The notes: generated from the letters alone by a model not told the origin. DNA of 64,000 nucleotides from Hyphomicrobiales bacterium (GCA_900466475.1 UBMI01000021.1:372001-436000), one strand, 5' to 3'. Counted from the stretch's first letter, positions 51,928-61,399 are shown. Numbers and translations: made by a program.

Positions 51928-53090
51928 GCAGCTGGCCCCTGGATGCTTTCGATGACCGCATCGAGGATGACGGCCGAGGAGAAGGCAAAGAAAACGGTCG
52001 GCACGGCGCCGAGAAGAACGAGATCCATGGCCGTCTGGCCAAGCCCCTGGAAGATGAAGATGCCGAAGCCGCCACCGCCGATCAGGGCGGCAATCGTCAC
52101 CATGCCGATTGCCTGCACCAGCACGATACGGATGCCGGTGAGGATGACGGGGAAGGCAAGCGGCAGGTCGATTCCGGTGAGGATCTGTCGGCGCGTCAGC
52201 CCCATGCCGGCCGCCGCATCGCGCACCGAGGGATCGACGCCTTCGAGGCCGACGACCGTATTGGCGACGATCGGCAGCAGCGAATAGAGCACGAGCGCGA
52301 TCAGCGCCGGCGCCGTGCCGATCCCGCGAATGCCGATTTCGGCCGCGAGCGGCACATGCGTCGCGAGATAGCCGAGTGGCAGCATCAATATGCCGAATAG
52401 CGCAAGGCTTGGAATGGTCTGGATGAGGCTCAGCGTTTGCAGCACGATGGCGCGCAGCTTGGGCACCCAGAAACAGAGGATGCCGAGCGGCAGTCCAAGC
52501 ACGATCGCCACCGCAAGCGATCCGAAGGCCAGAACCAGATGGGAATAGGCCTCCGTCCAGAACTGTGCCGAGCGCGTGGAGAATTCCCGGAGGATCGACA
52601 GGCTATCGAGCAGGCCGGAGGAGAGGCAGAGGCCGAGAAGCGCCGTATAGGCGGCAAGCACAGCGACACGCGTCCAGGGCGTCAGCCGGATCTTCACTAG
52701 CGCGTCGGAGATGATGAGGCCGATCACCCCGAAGAGCACCCAGAAACTGCCACCTGGCGTCATGCGCGCCACCGTACTGCCGGGCGGGGTGGCAGCCGTT
52801 GCGGTGAGACCAATGGCGGCGATCAGCGCCGCAAGGCAGAGCGTGCCGAGGGCGAGCCGGATGAAAGCATTGCGCAGGAAGAGAGTTGCCAATGCTGTGG
52901 CAACCAGCAGCACCAGCAGGATGACGACGGAAGGTTGCGGAAGAAGTTGCGTCAAGAGCATCGGCTTGCCGGCGGCGATACGGTTTGCCTTCACATAGAT
53001 GAAGGGCAGAAGCGCCGTTGCCAGAATGCCGCCTGCCACGAGTACCACGCCGAGCCGGTCCAGTTTGCGGACCGCTAAGGTTTCTTCCAT
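51924..53090 (-). CDS. yehY: Osmoprotectant ABC transporter permease (YehY-like)
   Basis: 388 residues (E. coli YehY 385). The N-terminal 170 residues add extra membrane segments before the transport domain, a YehY feature. The EAA loop is VRDAAAGMGLTRRQILTGID, followed by LPLAFPVILTGIRIVLVQAI. A GC-rich hairpin lies between it and the binding-protein gene upstream. Confidence 0.88.
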   Translation of the reverse strand: MEETLAVRKLDRLGVVLVAGGILATALLPFIYVKANRIAAGKPMLLTQLLPQPSVVILLVLLVATALATLFLRNAFIRLALGTLCLAALIAAIGLTATAATPPGSTVARMTPGGSFWVLFGVIGLIISDALVKIRLTPWTRVAVLAAYTALLGLCLSSGLLDSLSILREFSTRSAQFWTEAYSHLVLAFGSLAVAIVLGLPLGILCFWVPKLRAIVLQTLSLIQTIPSLALFGILMLPLGYLATHVPLAAEIGIRGIGTAPALIALVLYSLLPIVANTVVGLEGVDPSVRDAAAGMGLTRRQILTGIDLPLAFPVILTGIRIVLVQAIGMVTIAALIGGGGFGIFIFQGLGQTAMDLVLLGAVPTVFFAFSSAVILDAVIESIQGPAA

Positions 53091-53112
53091 CGATCCTACC
53101 CTGTGGGAGAAA

Positions 53113-53135
53113 GCCCCGCCCTGAACGGGCGGGGC
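53113..53135. terminator. Hairpin between osmF and yehY
   Basis: A 9-bp perfect stem gccccgccc/gggcggggc (53113-53121 with 53127-53135). On the minus strand TTTC follows. It is a weak terminator or mRNA 3' stabiliser after the binding-protein gene. Confidence 0.6.
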
Positions 53136-53146
53136 GCATCAGCCAA

Positions 53147-54055
53147 TTATTTCAGGAAGCCTTTTTCCTTCAGGTAGGCTTCGGCAACGGACTTCGCCGG
53201 TTCGCCATCGACCTGGATCTTGGCATTGAGCTTGCGCAACTCGTCTGCCGTCAGGCTCTGGAAGATCGGAGCAAGAATTTCTTGGATCTTCGGGTTTGCC
53301 TGCAGCACGGCCTCGCGGATGATCGGGGTCGGGGCATAGACCTGCTGCACGCTCTTGTCGTCTTCGAGAACCGTCAGCTCGGCAGCCTGGATAGCACCAT
53401 CCGTACCGTAGACCATGGCGGTGTTGACGCCGTTGGTCTGGTCTGCCGCAGCCTTGATCGTGGCGGCCGTATCGCCACCCGAAAGCACGACTTCCTGATC
53501 CGGCTTCAGCGTGAAGCCGTAGGTGGTCTGGAAGGCGGGCAGGGCGCCGGCCGAATTCACGAATTCAGCCGAGGCTGCAAGCTTGGCGGCCCCGCCGCCC
53601 GAAACCCACTTGCCGAAATCGGACATGCTCTTGAGGTTGTTCGGGCCGGCAACATCGTTGCGCACGGCAAGCGCCCAGGTGTTGTTGGCCGGCGAAGGCG
53701 TCAGCCAGACGATCTTGTTGGCGTCGTAGTCGAGCTTCTTGGCTTCCTGGTAACCCTGCTCGAGGTTCTTCCAGGCTGCGTCATCGGCCTTGTTGAAGAA
53801 GAAGCCGGCATTGCCGGTATATTCCGGGTAGATGTCGATTTCGCCAGCGGTGATCGCCTTGCGCACGACGGGCGTTGCGCCGAGCGCGATGCGGTCCTGC
53901 GTCTTGATTCCGTTGGCCTCCAGCGCGAGCGCGATGACGTTGCCGAGCAGCGTGCCTTCGGTGTCGATCTTCGATGAAACGACGACGTCTGCGGCGTGGG
54001 CCGCGCCGGCCGCAAAGGCGGCAAGCGAAACGGCAAGTGCGAATTTCTTCAGCAT
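53147..54055 (-). CDS. osmF: Osmoprotectant ABC transporter, periplasmic binding protein (OsmF/YehZ-like)
   Basis: 302 residues (E. coli 305). A signal peptide of about 21 residues ends AAHA. The mature protein is of the OpuAC/ProX-like class: VVSSKIDTEGTLLGNVIALA, DIYPEYTGNAGFFF, VMVYGTDGAIQAAELTVLED. It binds a betaine-type compatible solute or a related compound. It is first of the four-gene operon, and its 5' side faces a LysR-type gene across 431 bases. Confidence 0.9.
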   Translation of the reverse strand: MLKKFALAVSLAAFAAGAAHAADVVVSSKIDTEGTLLGNVIALALEANGIKTQDRIALGATPVVRKAITAGEIDIYPEYTGNAGFFFNKADDAAWKNLEQGYQEAKKLDYDANKIVWLTPSPANNTWALAVRNDVAGPNNLKSMSDFGKWVSGGGAAKLAASAEFVNSAGALPAFQTTYGFTLKPDQEVVLSGGDTAATIKAAADQTNGVNTAMVYGTDGAIQAAELTVLEDDKSVQQVYAPTPIIREAVLQANPKIQEILAPIFQSLTADELRKLNAKIQVDGEPAKSVAEAYLKEKGFLK

Positions 54056-54486
54056 GATTATCCCCTTGGTTGAACACCGTTAAACGTCGCGAAAGCCCCG
54101 GACGCGAAGCCTGCGCGCATAAAACCAGCCGGCATGGTCAGCCATCAGGCCATCATGCCGGAAATACGTGCGTCATGGAAATAGTGTGCATGCCCGAAAA
54201 ATCGATGCCCGAAAATCGAAGCAGCCCCCTCCAGTATTCGCTCTCGCGGCGCGATTATGGCGGCGAATGCAGACCGTTGCGCGGAATTGCATTCCCTTTT
54301 CCAAGGCCGGCGCGATTTGTTTTTGTCCCCTTGCGTGTTTCCACCATGTTCCGGTGCTTTTGATCGGTTCTTTTCGCCGCCCGGATTTCTATGGGGGAAC
54401 GATAGCCTGCACCTTCGCGAGCAGGGATATCTTTTTTCACGAACACGTCATATCCTCCGCCTTTTCAGTAGTTTCCGGAGAAAGCC
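54056..54486. other. Intergenic region osmF / LysR (431 bases)
   Basis: This divergent promoter region has no gene. It contains an inverted repeat ccggcatg/catgccgg (54129-54136 with 54154-54161) and a tandem repeat ATGCCCGAAAAATCG / ATGCCCGAAAATCG (54190-54204 and 54205-54218). Small frames here lack ribosome sites and motifs. Confidence 0.5.
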
Positions 54487-55701
54487 TTGCATCTCGGCGC
54501 CCTCTTCATCGCAAGTCACGTTCTGTCTTCCGGCTCCATGCGCGAGACGGCGCGCCGCTTCAACGTCTCCGTCTCGACCGTGTCGGCAGCGATCGACAAT
54601 CTGGAGACGGAGCTTGCCTTGAAGCTCGCCGAGCGTTCCTCGGGCGAACTGGTCATTCTGCTTGCCGGAGGCAGAGTTCTGGAGGGATTGGCGCCGATCC
54701 TTGCTGCAACAGGGCAGCTTGGAGACAGGCTCGGTCATCGTGAACCGGAAGCTTACGGACAATGGGCCGCCCGCATCCCAGTCAAGCTCGTCACCATGGA
54801 GCGTTATCTGGAGGTTGCCGATCAAGGCAGTATCAACAGGGCAGCACGCCGCCTTCGTCTTGGTCAGCCGCAGCTTTCCTTGCAGATCGCCAATCTTGAG
54901 AAATTCTTCGGAGACCGGCTCTTCGAACGTCAGGCACAAGGCTCTGCGCTGACGGAGGAGGGCCGCTTTGCTTATGCGGTCTTTTCGACCATCAGCCTTG
55001 CCTGGAACGAACTGAAATCCGCGGCCGACGAACGCTACCAGCGCACCGCCCGCTCGCTGCGCATCGGCGCCATCATCCCCACGGGCTCGGAAAGCTGGGT
55101 TGCACGTTGCCTGGGCAGCCTCGTCGCCGAGTGGAATACCGGCCGCAACAAGAATGCCTTATCGCTGGTCTCGATGACCGCGGACGATCTGCGCGAGGCG
55201 CTGAAATCCGGGCGCATCGATGTCGCGATCCTCGATTCCGTCTTCGGCCTGGAAAGCTTCCGTCATCGCGAATTGCTGCGCACCGACATGGTGGCGATCG
55301 CTCCGCTCGACAGCATGGGAGCAACTGCCACGGAGCTTGTCGCCAGTCATCCGATCTGCACGCCGAGCCCGCGCACCGGCATCGGCCATGCCGCCATGAC
55401 ATTCGGCTATGACCGTACCCTGCATCGCCGCCTACGCGACCGGGATATCACCGCGGCGGATTCGCTGCCTGTCATCGTCGATCTCGTCGCCAATCACGGC
55501 TACGTCTCCTTCCTCGGCCGCGTCAGCGCCATGCCGATCGCCGACCGAGTGCGCATCGTCGAACTCGCCGAGCCGATGCCCATGTCCTACCACGTGGCCT
55601 TCAATCATCGGAAAGCGGCCGCTGACGCTTGCGACCTGCTGATCGCGACTGCTGCAAAAATCGTCCCAAGACCTGTCGCGAAAGATGCCGCCTTCGCATA
55701 A
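54487..55701 (+). CDS. LysR-type regulator with two tandem HTH domains
   Basis: 404 residues, about 100 longer than a normal LTTR. It starts at TTG 54487, with GGAG 7 bases upstream. Residues 1-62 form one LTTR-like HTH (SGSMRETARRFNVSVSTVSA, AIDNLETELALKLAER). After a linker, residues 100-160 form a second (LVTMERYLEVADQGSINRAA, RRLRLGQPQLSLQIANLEKF). The effector domain begins near 190. CutC follows after 33 bases and osmF is divergent, so either could be the target. The effector is unknown. Confidence 0.85.
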   Translation: MHLGALFIASHVLSSGSMRETARRFNVSVSTVSAAIDNLETELALKLAERSSGELVILLAGGRVLEGLAPILAATGQLGDRLGHREPEAYGQWAARIPVKLVTMERYLEVADQGSINRAARRLRLGQPQLSLQIANLEKFFGDRLFERQAQGSALTEEGRFAYAVFSTISLAWNELKSAADERYQRTARSLRIGAIIPTGSESWVARCLGSLVAEWNTGRNKNALSLVSMTADDLREALKSGRIDVAILDSVFGLESFRHRELLRTDMVAIAPLDSMGATATELVASHPICTPSPRTGIGHAAMTFGYDRTLHRRLRDRDITAADSLPVIVDLVANHGYVSFLGRVSAMPIADRVRIVELAEPMPMSYHVAFNHRKAAADACDLLIATAAKIVPRPVAKDAAFA

Positions 55702-55734
55702 ATAAGCTGCGGCGGAAGAAGAGGGATTCGGACG

Positions 55735-56457
55735 ATGACGGTTTTGCTGGAAGTATGCGTCGATAGCGCTCAAGGCCTTGCGGCGGCGATCGAGGGTGGT
55801 GCCGGCCGCATCGAACTCTGCTCGGCGCTGGAACTTGGCGGGCTGACGCCGCTGCCGAGCCTGATGCGAATTGCCGCCGAAGCACCGATCCCGGTCTATG
55901 CGATGATCCGCCCTCACGCCGGTCCCTTCATCTTCGATGCCACGGATGAGAAGGCGATGCTGGCCGATATCGATGCCGTCAGGGCCGCTGGCCTCGCCGG
56001 CGTCGTCATTGGCGCCAACCGCTCGGACGGCACGCTCGACATGCCGCTCATTCATCGCTTGAAGGCGCATGCCGCCGGCCTCGGCTCGACCCTGCATCGC
56101 GCTTTCGATCTCGTGCCGGACCCGGATGTGGCACTGGAGCAGGCGGTCGAACTCGGCTGCGAGCGCATCCTCACTTCAGGCTGTGTGCCGAAGGCGCTCG
56201 ATGGACTGGAAACGCTGAAGCGCATCTCCGCCAAGTCAGCCGGTCGCATCTCGATCATGCCGGGCAGCGGCGTGCGCCCGACCAATGCCGTCGAAATCCT
56301 GCGGGCGACGGGTGCTCACGAAATCCACGGTTCCTGCAGCTCACCCGTTGCCAGTGCCGATCCGCGCGCCGTCTCCTTCGGCTTCGATGTGCCGACCTCG
56401 AACCGGACCGATGTCGCGGTCGTCAGGCAGATGCGCTCCGCGATCGATACGCTTTAA
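55735..56457 (+). CDS. cutC: CutC family protein
   Basis: 240 residues. The TIM-barrel family signatures VLLEVCVDSAQGLAAAIEGG, RIELCSALELGGLTP, HRAFDLVPD and MPGSGVRPTNA are clear. CutC was named for copper tolerance in E. coli, but its biochemical role is unsettled. It probably shares a transcript with the tandem-HTH LysR gene upstream. The 3' end overlaps the convergent dehydrogenase by four bases. Confidence 0.93.
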   Translation: MTVLLEVCVDSAQGLAAAIEGGAGRIELCSALELGGLTPLPSLMRIAAEAPIPVYAMIRPHAGPFIFDATDEKAMLADIDAVRAAGLAGVVIGANRSDGTLDMPLIHRLKAHAAGLGSTLHRAFDLVPDPDVALEQAVELGCERILTSGCVPKALDGLETLKRISAKSAGRISIMPGSGVRPTNAVEILRATGAHEIHGSCSSPVASADPRAVSFGFDVPTSNRTDVAVVRQMRSAIDTL

Positions 56458-57473
56458 CCAGCGACCTTGATGACGGCCTTGATGAGGCCGCTCTTCTCAT
56501 GCGCCCAGCGGGCAAGGTCGCGCGGCGCGTCGGCAAGCGTCGTGCGATGCGTGATCAGCTTGTCGACCGGAACGAGGCCCTTGGCGATCGAATCCGCGAC
56601 ATGTTCGAAGTCGACGCGCGTTGCATTGCGGCTGCCGATGACCATCATCTCCCGCTTGTGAAACTCCGGGTCGGAGAAGCGGATATCGTCTTTCACGACA
56701 CTGACGAGCACCAGCGCGCCGCCATGGGCGACAAAGCTGAAAGCCTTCTCTATCGACGGCCCGAAGCCTGTCGCGTCGAAGACGACATCAAAACCATCGC
56801 CGTCCGTCCTGGCTTTCACGGCATCTGTGGTCCCATCATTGGCGACGATGCCTGACGTGAAGCCGAAGCGCTCGGAGGCCATCTGCAGCCGTTCCGTGCT
56901 CGTATCGAGCAATGTCACATCATGACCGGCAATACGCGAGAAGATTGCCGCACCAAGGCCGATCGGGCCTGCGCCGATAACGAGGGAGCGGGAACCTTCC
57001 GCCGCCATGGAGCGGCGTACAGCATGCGCGCCGATTGCGAGGAATTCGACGGTCGCGGCAGCCTCCAGGCTGAGGCCCTTGGCGGCATAGAGATTGCCCG
57101 CAGGCACCACGATCTCCTCGCAGAAGGCGCCGTCGGTGTGAACTCCGAGAACCTTGATATTGGTGCAGCAGTTCGGCTTGCCCTGCCGGCAGGCGACACA
57201 GCTACCGCAGGAAAGGTAAGGATTGACGATCACAGGTGTGCCCGTCGCCATCGCCACGCCGTCGCCTGCTTCGAGCACGGTCGCCGAGATCTCGTGTCCC
57301 ATTACGCGCGGATATTCGAGGAACGGGTGCTTGCCTTCGAAGATATGGTAATCCGTGCCGCAAATGCCGACATGGCTGACGGCGAGCCGTACCCAGCCGG
57401 GTGCTGGTTTTTCGGGGGAGGGGCGCTCGACGAGATCGAGGACGCCGGGTTCGCGGCAAAGGACGGCTTTCAT
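56454..57473 (-). CDS. Zinc-dependent sugar alcohol/aldonate dehydrogenase (MDR family)
   Basis: 339 residues. The catalytic zinc ligands are CGTDYH and GHE; the structural zinc cysteines are CGSCVACRQGKPNCC. The Rossmann motif is VIGAGPIGLGAA. It resembles L-idonate/sorbitol/galactitol-type dehydrogenases. It is last in the minus-strand sugar operon, after a hairpin, and probably oxidises a hydroxyl of the imported sugar or of a derived keto-deoxy acid. The exact substrate is inferred only. Confidence 0.88.
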   Translation of the reverse strand: MKAVLCREPGVLDLVERPSPEKPAPGWVRLAVSHVGICGTDYHIFEGKHPFLEYPRVMGHEISATVLEAGDGVAMATGTPVIVNPYLSCGSCVACRQGKPNCCTNIKVLGVHTDGAFCEEIVVPAGNLYAAKGLSLEAAATVEFLAIGAHAVRRSMAAEGSRSLVIGAGPIGLGAAIFSRIAGHDVTLLDTSTERLQMASERFGFTSGIVANDGTTDAVKARTDGDGFDVVFDATGFGPSIEKAFSFVAHGGALVLVSVVKDDIRFSDPEFHKREMMVIGSRNATRVDFEHVADSIAKGLVPVDKLITHRTTLADAPRDLARWAHEKSGLIKAVIKVAG

Positions 57474-57500
57474 GACGGTTCTCGCATTGCTGGAATGAAG

Positions 57501-57528
57501 AAAGCCGGCCCGAGGGCCGGCTTTGTTT
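57501..57528. terminator. Hairpin between sugar permease and dehydrogenase
   Basis: An inverted repeat aaagccggcc/ggccggcttt around a cgag loop (57501-57524), T-rich on the plus strand (GTTTT) and TTTCTTC on the minus strand. It may partly end the transporter transcript. Confidence 0.65.
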
Positions 57529-57538
57529 TGTATTTCGC

Positions 57539-58513
57539 TCAGCCCGCCCGGCGCCGGCGAAGCTGATCGAAGTAGACGATGACGATGATCAGCAGGCCGG
57601 TGATGATGCGCTGCCAGAACGAGTTGACGTTCAGAAGGTTTGCGCCGTTGTTGATGGTCGCCAGAATGAACGCGCCGATCAGCGGACCATGCACGGAGCC
57701 GACGGCACCGAAGAGAGACGTGCCGCCGATGACGGAGGAAGCGATCGCCTGCAGTTCCCAGCCGTCGGCCTGTGTCGCGTTACCGATTGCGATACGCGAG
57801 GCGAGCAGCACGCCGACGAAGGCCGCAAACGAAGCCGAAAGGATATAGGCGAGGTAGATCATCCCCTTGACGTTGACGCCGGAAAGACGCGCCGCTTCTG
57901 CATTTGAACCGACGGCGAAGAGGTAGCGGCCCCAGCGGCTCAGATGCAGGAAGACGAAGGAGGGGATCGCGACCAGGATGACCATCCAGAACAGGCTTGG
58001 AACGCCAAGGAAATCGGCGCGGGCGAAATTGCTGAAGCCCTCGTCCGTGATGCTGATCGTCGAGCCGTTGGTGATCAAGAGCCCGATGCCGCGCAGCGAC
58101 GTCAGCGTCGCAAGCGTGATGATGAAGGGCGGCAGGCCCATATGCACGATGCCGAAGCCATGGAAGGAGCCGATCGCGACACCGATAGCTAGCGTCAGCA
58201 AGATTGCCGCCCAGAGCGGCACACCCGCCTGTAAGAGCCAGGCGATGATGACGGTGCAGAAACCGACGATTGCGCCGACGGAAAGGTCGATGCCGGCGGT
58301 GATAATGACGAAGGTCTGGCCGAGCGCCAGGATCGCCGTCATCGCACCTTGGCGCAGCAGGTTGGAGATGTTGAGCGGCGTCCAGAAGCTCTCGGTGACG
58401 AAGCCGAGCACGACCCAGAGGAAGATCAGCAACCCGATCAGTGTCAGGCCGAACAGAATGTTCATCTTCCGGCGCGGCGGCGGCGCGACAATTTCGGTGG
58501 GGGTGACAGTCAT
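57539..58513 (-). CDS. Sugar ABC transporter permease (ribose class)
   Basis: 324 residues, eight or more membrane segments, with the family signature FVIITAGIDLSVGAIVGFCT and the closing ASSVIGGTSLFGAVGSVHGP. It is the single permease of the operon and presumably forms a homodimer with the double ATPase encoded just upstream (27-base gap). Confidence 0.92.
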   Translation of the reverse strand: MTVTPTEIVAPPPRRKMNILFGLTLIGLLIFLWVVLGFVTESFWTPLNISNLLRQGAMTAILALGQTFVIITAGIDLSVGAIVGFCTVIIAWLLQAGVPLWAAILLTLAIGVAIGSFHGFGIVHMGLPPFIITLATLTSLRGIGLLITNGSTISITDEGFSNFARADFLGVPSLFWMVILVAIPSFVFLHLSRWGRYLFAVGSNAEAARLSGVNVKGMIYLAYILSASFAAFVGVLLASRIAIGNATQADGWELQAIASSVIGGTSLFGAVGSVHGPLIGAFILATINNGANLLNVNSFWQRIITGLLIIVIVYFDQLRRRRAG

Positions 58514-58540
58514 GAATTTTCTCCCTCTTATTCTTTTGGC

Positions 58541-60094
58541 TCAGACGCCGATCGCTTCGCTGAGCACTTCTTCATGCGTCGCCGCGTGGAAATCATGGCT
58601 TGCAACGAGCTTGCCGCTGCGGAAGACGTGCAGCCGGTCGGCCAGTTCGTAGACCTCGGGCAGGTAGGAGGAGATCAGGATGATGCCTGCCCCCTCCTTC
58701 AGCAGCTTGGCGAAGAGCCGGTAGATTTCCGCCTTGGTACCGACGTCGACGCCGACAGTCGGCTCGTCGAAAATGAAAAGCCGGGCGCCGTGGCTCAGCC
58801 ACTTGCCGATCACGATCTTCTGCTGATTGCCGCCCGACATGCTGGAGGCCGGAACACGCCGGCTCGGCGTCTTGATGCTGAGATCGCGGATCTGCTTGTC
58901 GGCATTCGTCGATTCGCGTGCGTGATTGATGACCGGGCCGTTGCTGAGGCGTCCGAATACCGGCAGGTTGATATTGAGGCCGATCGGCAGGTTGAGGCAA
59001 AGCCCCTGGTCGCGCCGGCTTTCGGGCGCCAGCGCAATACCGAGCTCCATCGCGGTGCGTTCGTTCTTGATGTCGACGCGCTTGCCCATCCAGTGGATTT
59101 CGCCCGCACTTGTCGGTTGGCGACCATAAAGCCCGAGCGCGAATTCGCTGCGCCCGGCGCCGATCAGGCCATACAGCCCGACGATCTGTCCTGCCTTGAC
59201 GGAGAGCGTCACGTCCTCGAAGCCCGGGCCTGTAAGTCCCCTGACGTCGAGGATTGTCTCGCCGGTCGGAATGTCTTCCTTGTGGTAGATCTGCTCGATC
59301 GAGCGGTTGATCATCAGCGCGATCAGCTCGGCCTCGTTGGTCTCGCCGATCAGGCGCGTACCGACATGCGTGCCGTCGCGAAGCACCGAGACACGGTCGG
59401 CGAGCTCGAAGACCTCTTCCATGCGGTGGCTGATATAAACGATGGTGACGCCTTCACTCTGCAGGCGGCGGATCAGCTTGAAGAGCTGTGCGGATTCCTG
59501 GCGGGTGAGGTAGGCGGTCGGCTCATCGAAGATCAGGAACTGCGTGCCGCGCATGGCCGCGCGCGCGGTGGCGACGAGCTGCTGCTGACCGATCGTCAAC
59601 GAGCTCAGAAGCGCACCGGCCGGCAGGCCGAAGCCGAGATCGTCGAGGACGGACTGCGCCATCTTCTCCATCTGCTTCCTGCGCATCAGCCCATAACGGT
59701 TGACCTCGTCGCCGAGGAAGAGATTGGCGGCCACGGTCAGGTGCCGGCAGAGCACGACTTCCTGATGAACGGCGTTGATGCCGCGGGCGATTGCCTCGTT
59801 CGGCGTCGACAGTCCCACCGGATGGCCGCACCACAGCACCTCGCCTGCCGTGCGGGTGATGACGCCGGTGAGCAACTTGATGAGGGTGGATTTGCCGGCG
59901 CCGTTTTCGCCGACGATGGCGTGGATTTCACCGGCAAGGAAGGTCAGCGTTGCCGGTTTCAGCGCCTGCACGTGACCATAATTCTTCTGCAGGCCTTTCA
60001 GTTCGAGGATAGGCGATCCGGCGGGAATTCGATTGGCTTCTTTCAGCGTGGCGCTATCATCGTGGCGATGACTGACCTCTTCCAGTCCGACCAT
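58541..60094 (-). CDS. Sugar ABC transporter ATPase, two ABC domains (RbsA class)
   Basis: 517 residues. Domain 1 has Walker A VGENGAGKSTLIKL, signature LTIGQQQLVATARA and Walker B FLIFDEPTAYL. Domain 2 has a degenerate Walker A region GLIGAGRSE, signature MSGGNQQKIVIGKW and Walker B LFIFDEPTVGVDVG. This is the normal asymmetric layout of RbsA/MglA ATPases. A 13-bp hairpin at 60157-60187 separates it from the binding-protein gene upstream. Confidence 0.94.
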   Translation of the reverse strand: MVGLEEVSHRHDDSATLKEANRIPAGSPILELKGLQKNYGHVQALKPATLTFLAGEIHAIVGENGAGKSTLIKLLTGVITRTAGEVLWCGHPVGLSTPNEAIARGINAVHQEVVLCRHLTVAANLFLGDEVNRYGLMRRKQMEKMAQSVLDDLGFGLPAGALLSSLTIGQQQLVATARAAMRGTQFLIFDEPTAYLTRQESAQLFKLIRRLQSEGVTIVYISHRMEEVFELADRVSVLRDGTHVGTRLIGETNEAELIALMINRSIEQIYHKEDIPTGETILDVRGLTGPGFEDVTLSVKAGQIVGLYGLIGAGRSEFALGLYGRQPTSAGEIHWMGKRVDIKNERTAMELGIALAPESRRDQGLCLNLPIGLNINLPVFGRLSNGPVINHARESTNADKQIRDLSIKTPSRRVPASSMSGGNQQKIVIGKWLSHGARLFIFDEPTVGVDVGTKAEIYRLFAKLLKEGAGIILISSYLPEVYELADRLHVFRSGKLVASHDFHAATHEEVLSEAIGV

Positions 60095-60156
60095 GGACCT
60101 CTCCTCCTCTTGTCACGTCTGCTCCATCCCTGGTGAACCATACCACGGATGAGAAA

Positions 60157-60187
60157 GGCCGCGCCGGCTTTTGGAGCCGGCGCGGCC
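60157..60187. terminator. Hairpin after the sugar-binding protein gene
   Basis: A 13-bp perfect stem ggccgcgccggct/agccggcgcggcc with loop tttgg; on the minus strand TTTCTC follows. It is positioned directly after the binding-protein stop, as in the other two ABC operons of the window. Confidence 0.7.
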
Positions 60188-60198
60188 GCCTGTCGTTC

Positions 60199-61188
60199 TT
60201 ACTTGATCTTCGGGTTCAGGAGCGCGTCGATCTTCGGCTCGGCCATGTTCGCCTTGGTGACGAGGTTTGCGCCGGTGTCGACGTTCTGCTCGACCTTCTC
60301 GCCCTTGGAGACGGCAAGAGCGGTCTTCACGCCGTCATAGCCCATGCGATAGGGGTCCTGAACGACGAGGCCGGCGATCGCACCATCCTTGAGGAAGCCG
60401 ACCGTCTTGTCGTCGCTATCGAAGCCGATGACCTTGATCTTGTCGCCGAGCTTGTTTTCGGCGATCGCCTGGCCCACACCCTGCGCCATGATCAGGTTCG
60501 AGGCGAAGACGCCGACGAGCTTCGGGTTTGCCGTGATCAGGTCGGTCATCATGTTGAGACCGGTCGTTGCCTGGCCATCGCCGTACTTGTCGGCAATCAC
60601 CTTCAGGCCGGGATGCTTGGTCTTGATCTGATCCAGGAAGCCTTCGCGGCGCTGTTCCAGCGAGCCGACGCCCGGAAGGTTCGTCAGGATGACGATTTCG
60701 CCCTCTTCCTTGCCGGTGGCGCCTTTGATGGCGGCGGCAAGACCGTCAGCGGCGATACGGCCGCCCTGGACGTTGTCGGTCGTCAGGAACGACTTGAATG
60801 CCTTGGAGTCGGCGCCGGAGTCGATGCCGATGATCGGAACCGACTTGGCGGCTTCATCGATCGGCTTGCCGAGTGCCTTGAACTCGGTCGGCGAGATGAC
60901 GATGGCGGCCGGCTTGCCGGCAACGGCATTCTCGAGAATGCTGATCTGACCGTTGATGTCGGATTCAGCCTGGGCGCCGAGTTCCGGCACGTTGACGCCG
61001 AGATCCTTGCCGGCCTTGCGTGCGCCGGCCAGAACGATCTGCCAGTAGAAGGACGTCGTGTCCTTGACGATGATCGGGATCGTTACCTCGGCGGCAAAGG
61101 ACGCGGCCGGCATTGCCGTTGCAATGACAGCGGCGCCTGCAAGTGCCGTAAAGGCGCGGCGAGACAGAATGGATTTCACGATATTCAT
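60199..61188 (-). CDS. Sugar ABC transporter, periplasmic binding protein
   Basis: 329 residues from the ATG at 61188 (AGGAGAAC upstream); the longer frame to 61305 runs into promoter DNA. It has a Tat-like or Sec signal peptide (SRRAFTALAGAAVIATAMPA), then a family-1 binding fold (VTIPIIVKDTTSFYWQIVLA, ADGLAAAIKG, IKVIGFDSDDKTVGFLKDG). It feeds the permease/ATPase downstream. The sugar is unknown; the operon content suggests L-fucose or a similar aldose. Confidence 0.92.
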   Translation of the reverse strand: MNIVKSILSRRAFTALAGAAVIATAMPAASFAAEVTIPIIVKDTTSFYWQIVLAGARKAGKDLGVNVPELGAQAESDINGQISILENAVAGKPAAIVISPTEFKALGKPIDEAAKSVPIIGIDSGADSKAFKSFLTTDNVQGGRIAADGLAAAIKGATGKEEGEIVILTNLPGVGSLEQRREGFLDQIKTKHPGLKVIADKYGDGQATTGLNMMTDLITANPKLVGVFASNLIMAQGVGQAIAENKLGDKIKVIGFDSDDKTVGFLKDGAIAGLVVQDPYRMGYDGVKTALAVSKGEKVEQNVDTGANLVTKANMAEPKIDALLNPKIK

Positions 61189-61399
61189 AAGGGTTCTCCT
61201 CTCAGGGTGCGTTCTCCTCCAATCAAACCGGACCGCTGAACGCAGGCGGACGATTTTTATCGATAAAAAACATTTACGATGTGAAGCTAGCCGAGGCGAA
61301 AGCAAATTGCAAGTGTGCCGATTTCGCTTTTTTACCCGCTAAATTGTCTGCCAAGCAATTGTTTTCGTTTCCAATACATAAGAACCTAAAATACGGTCC

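Noticed and set aside
54190..54218. Tandem repeat of about 15 bases as the start of a repeat array or CRISPR
   Set aside because: Only two adjacent copies without spacers; no cas genes anywhere in the window.
58349..60136. A 595-codon plus-strand frame opposite the sugar ATPase
   Set aside because: Antisense of a clear double-domain ABC ATPase; no motifs of its own.
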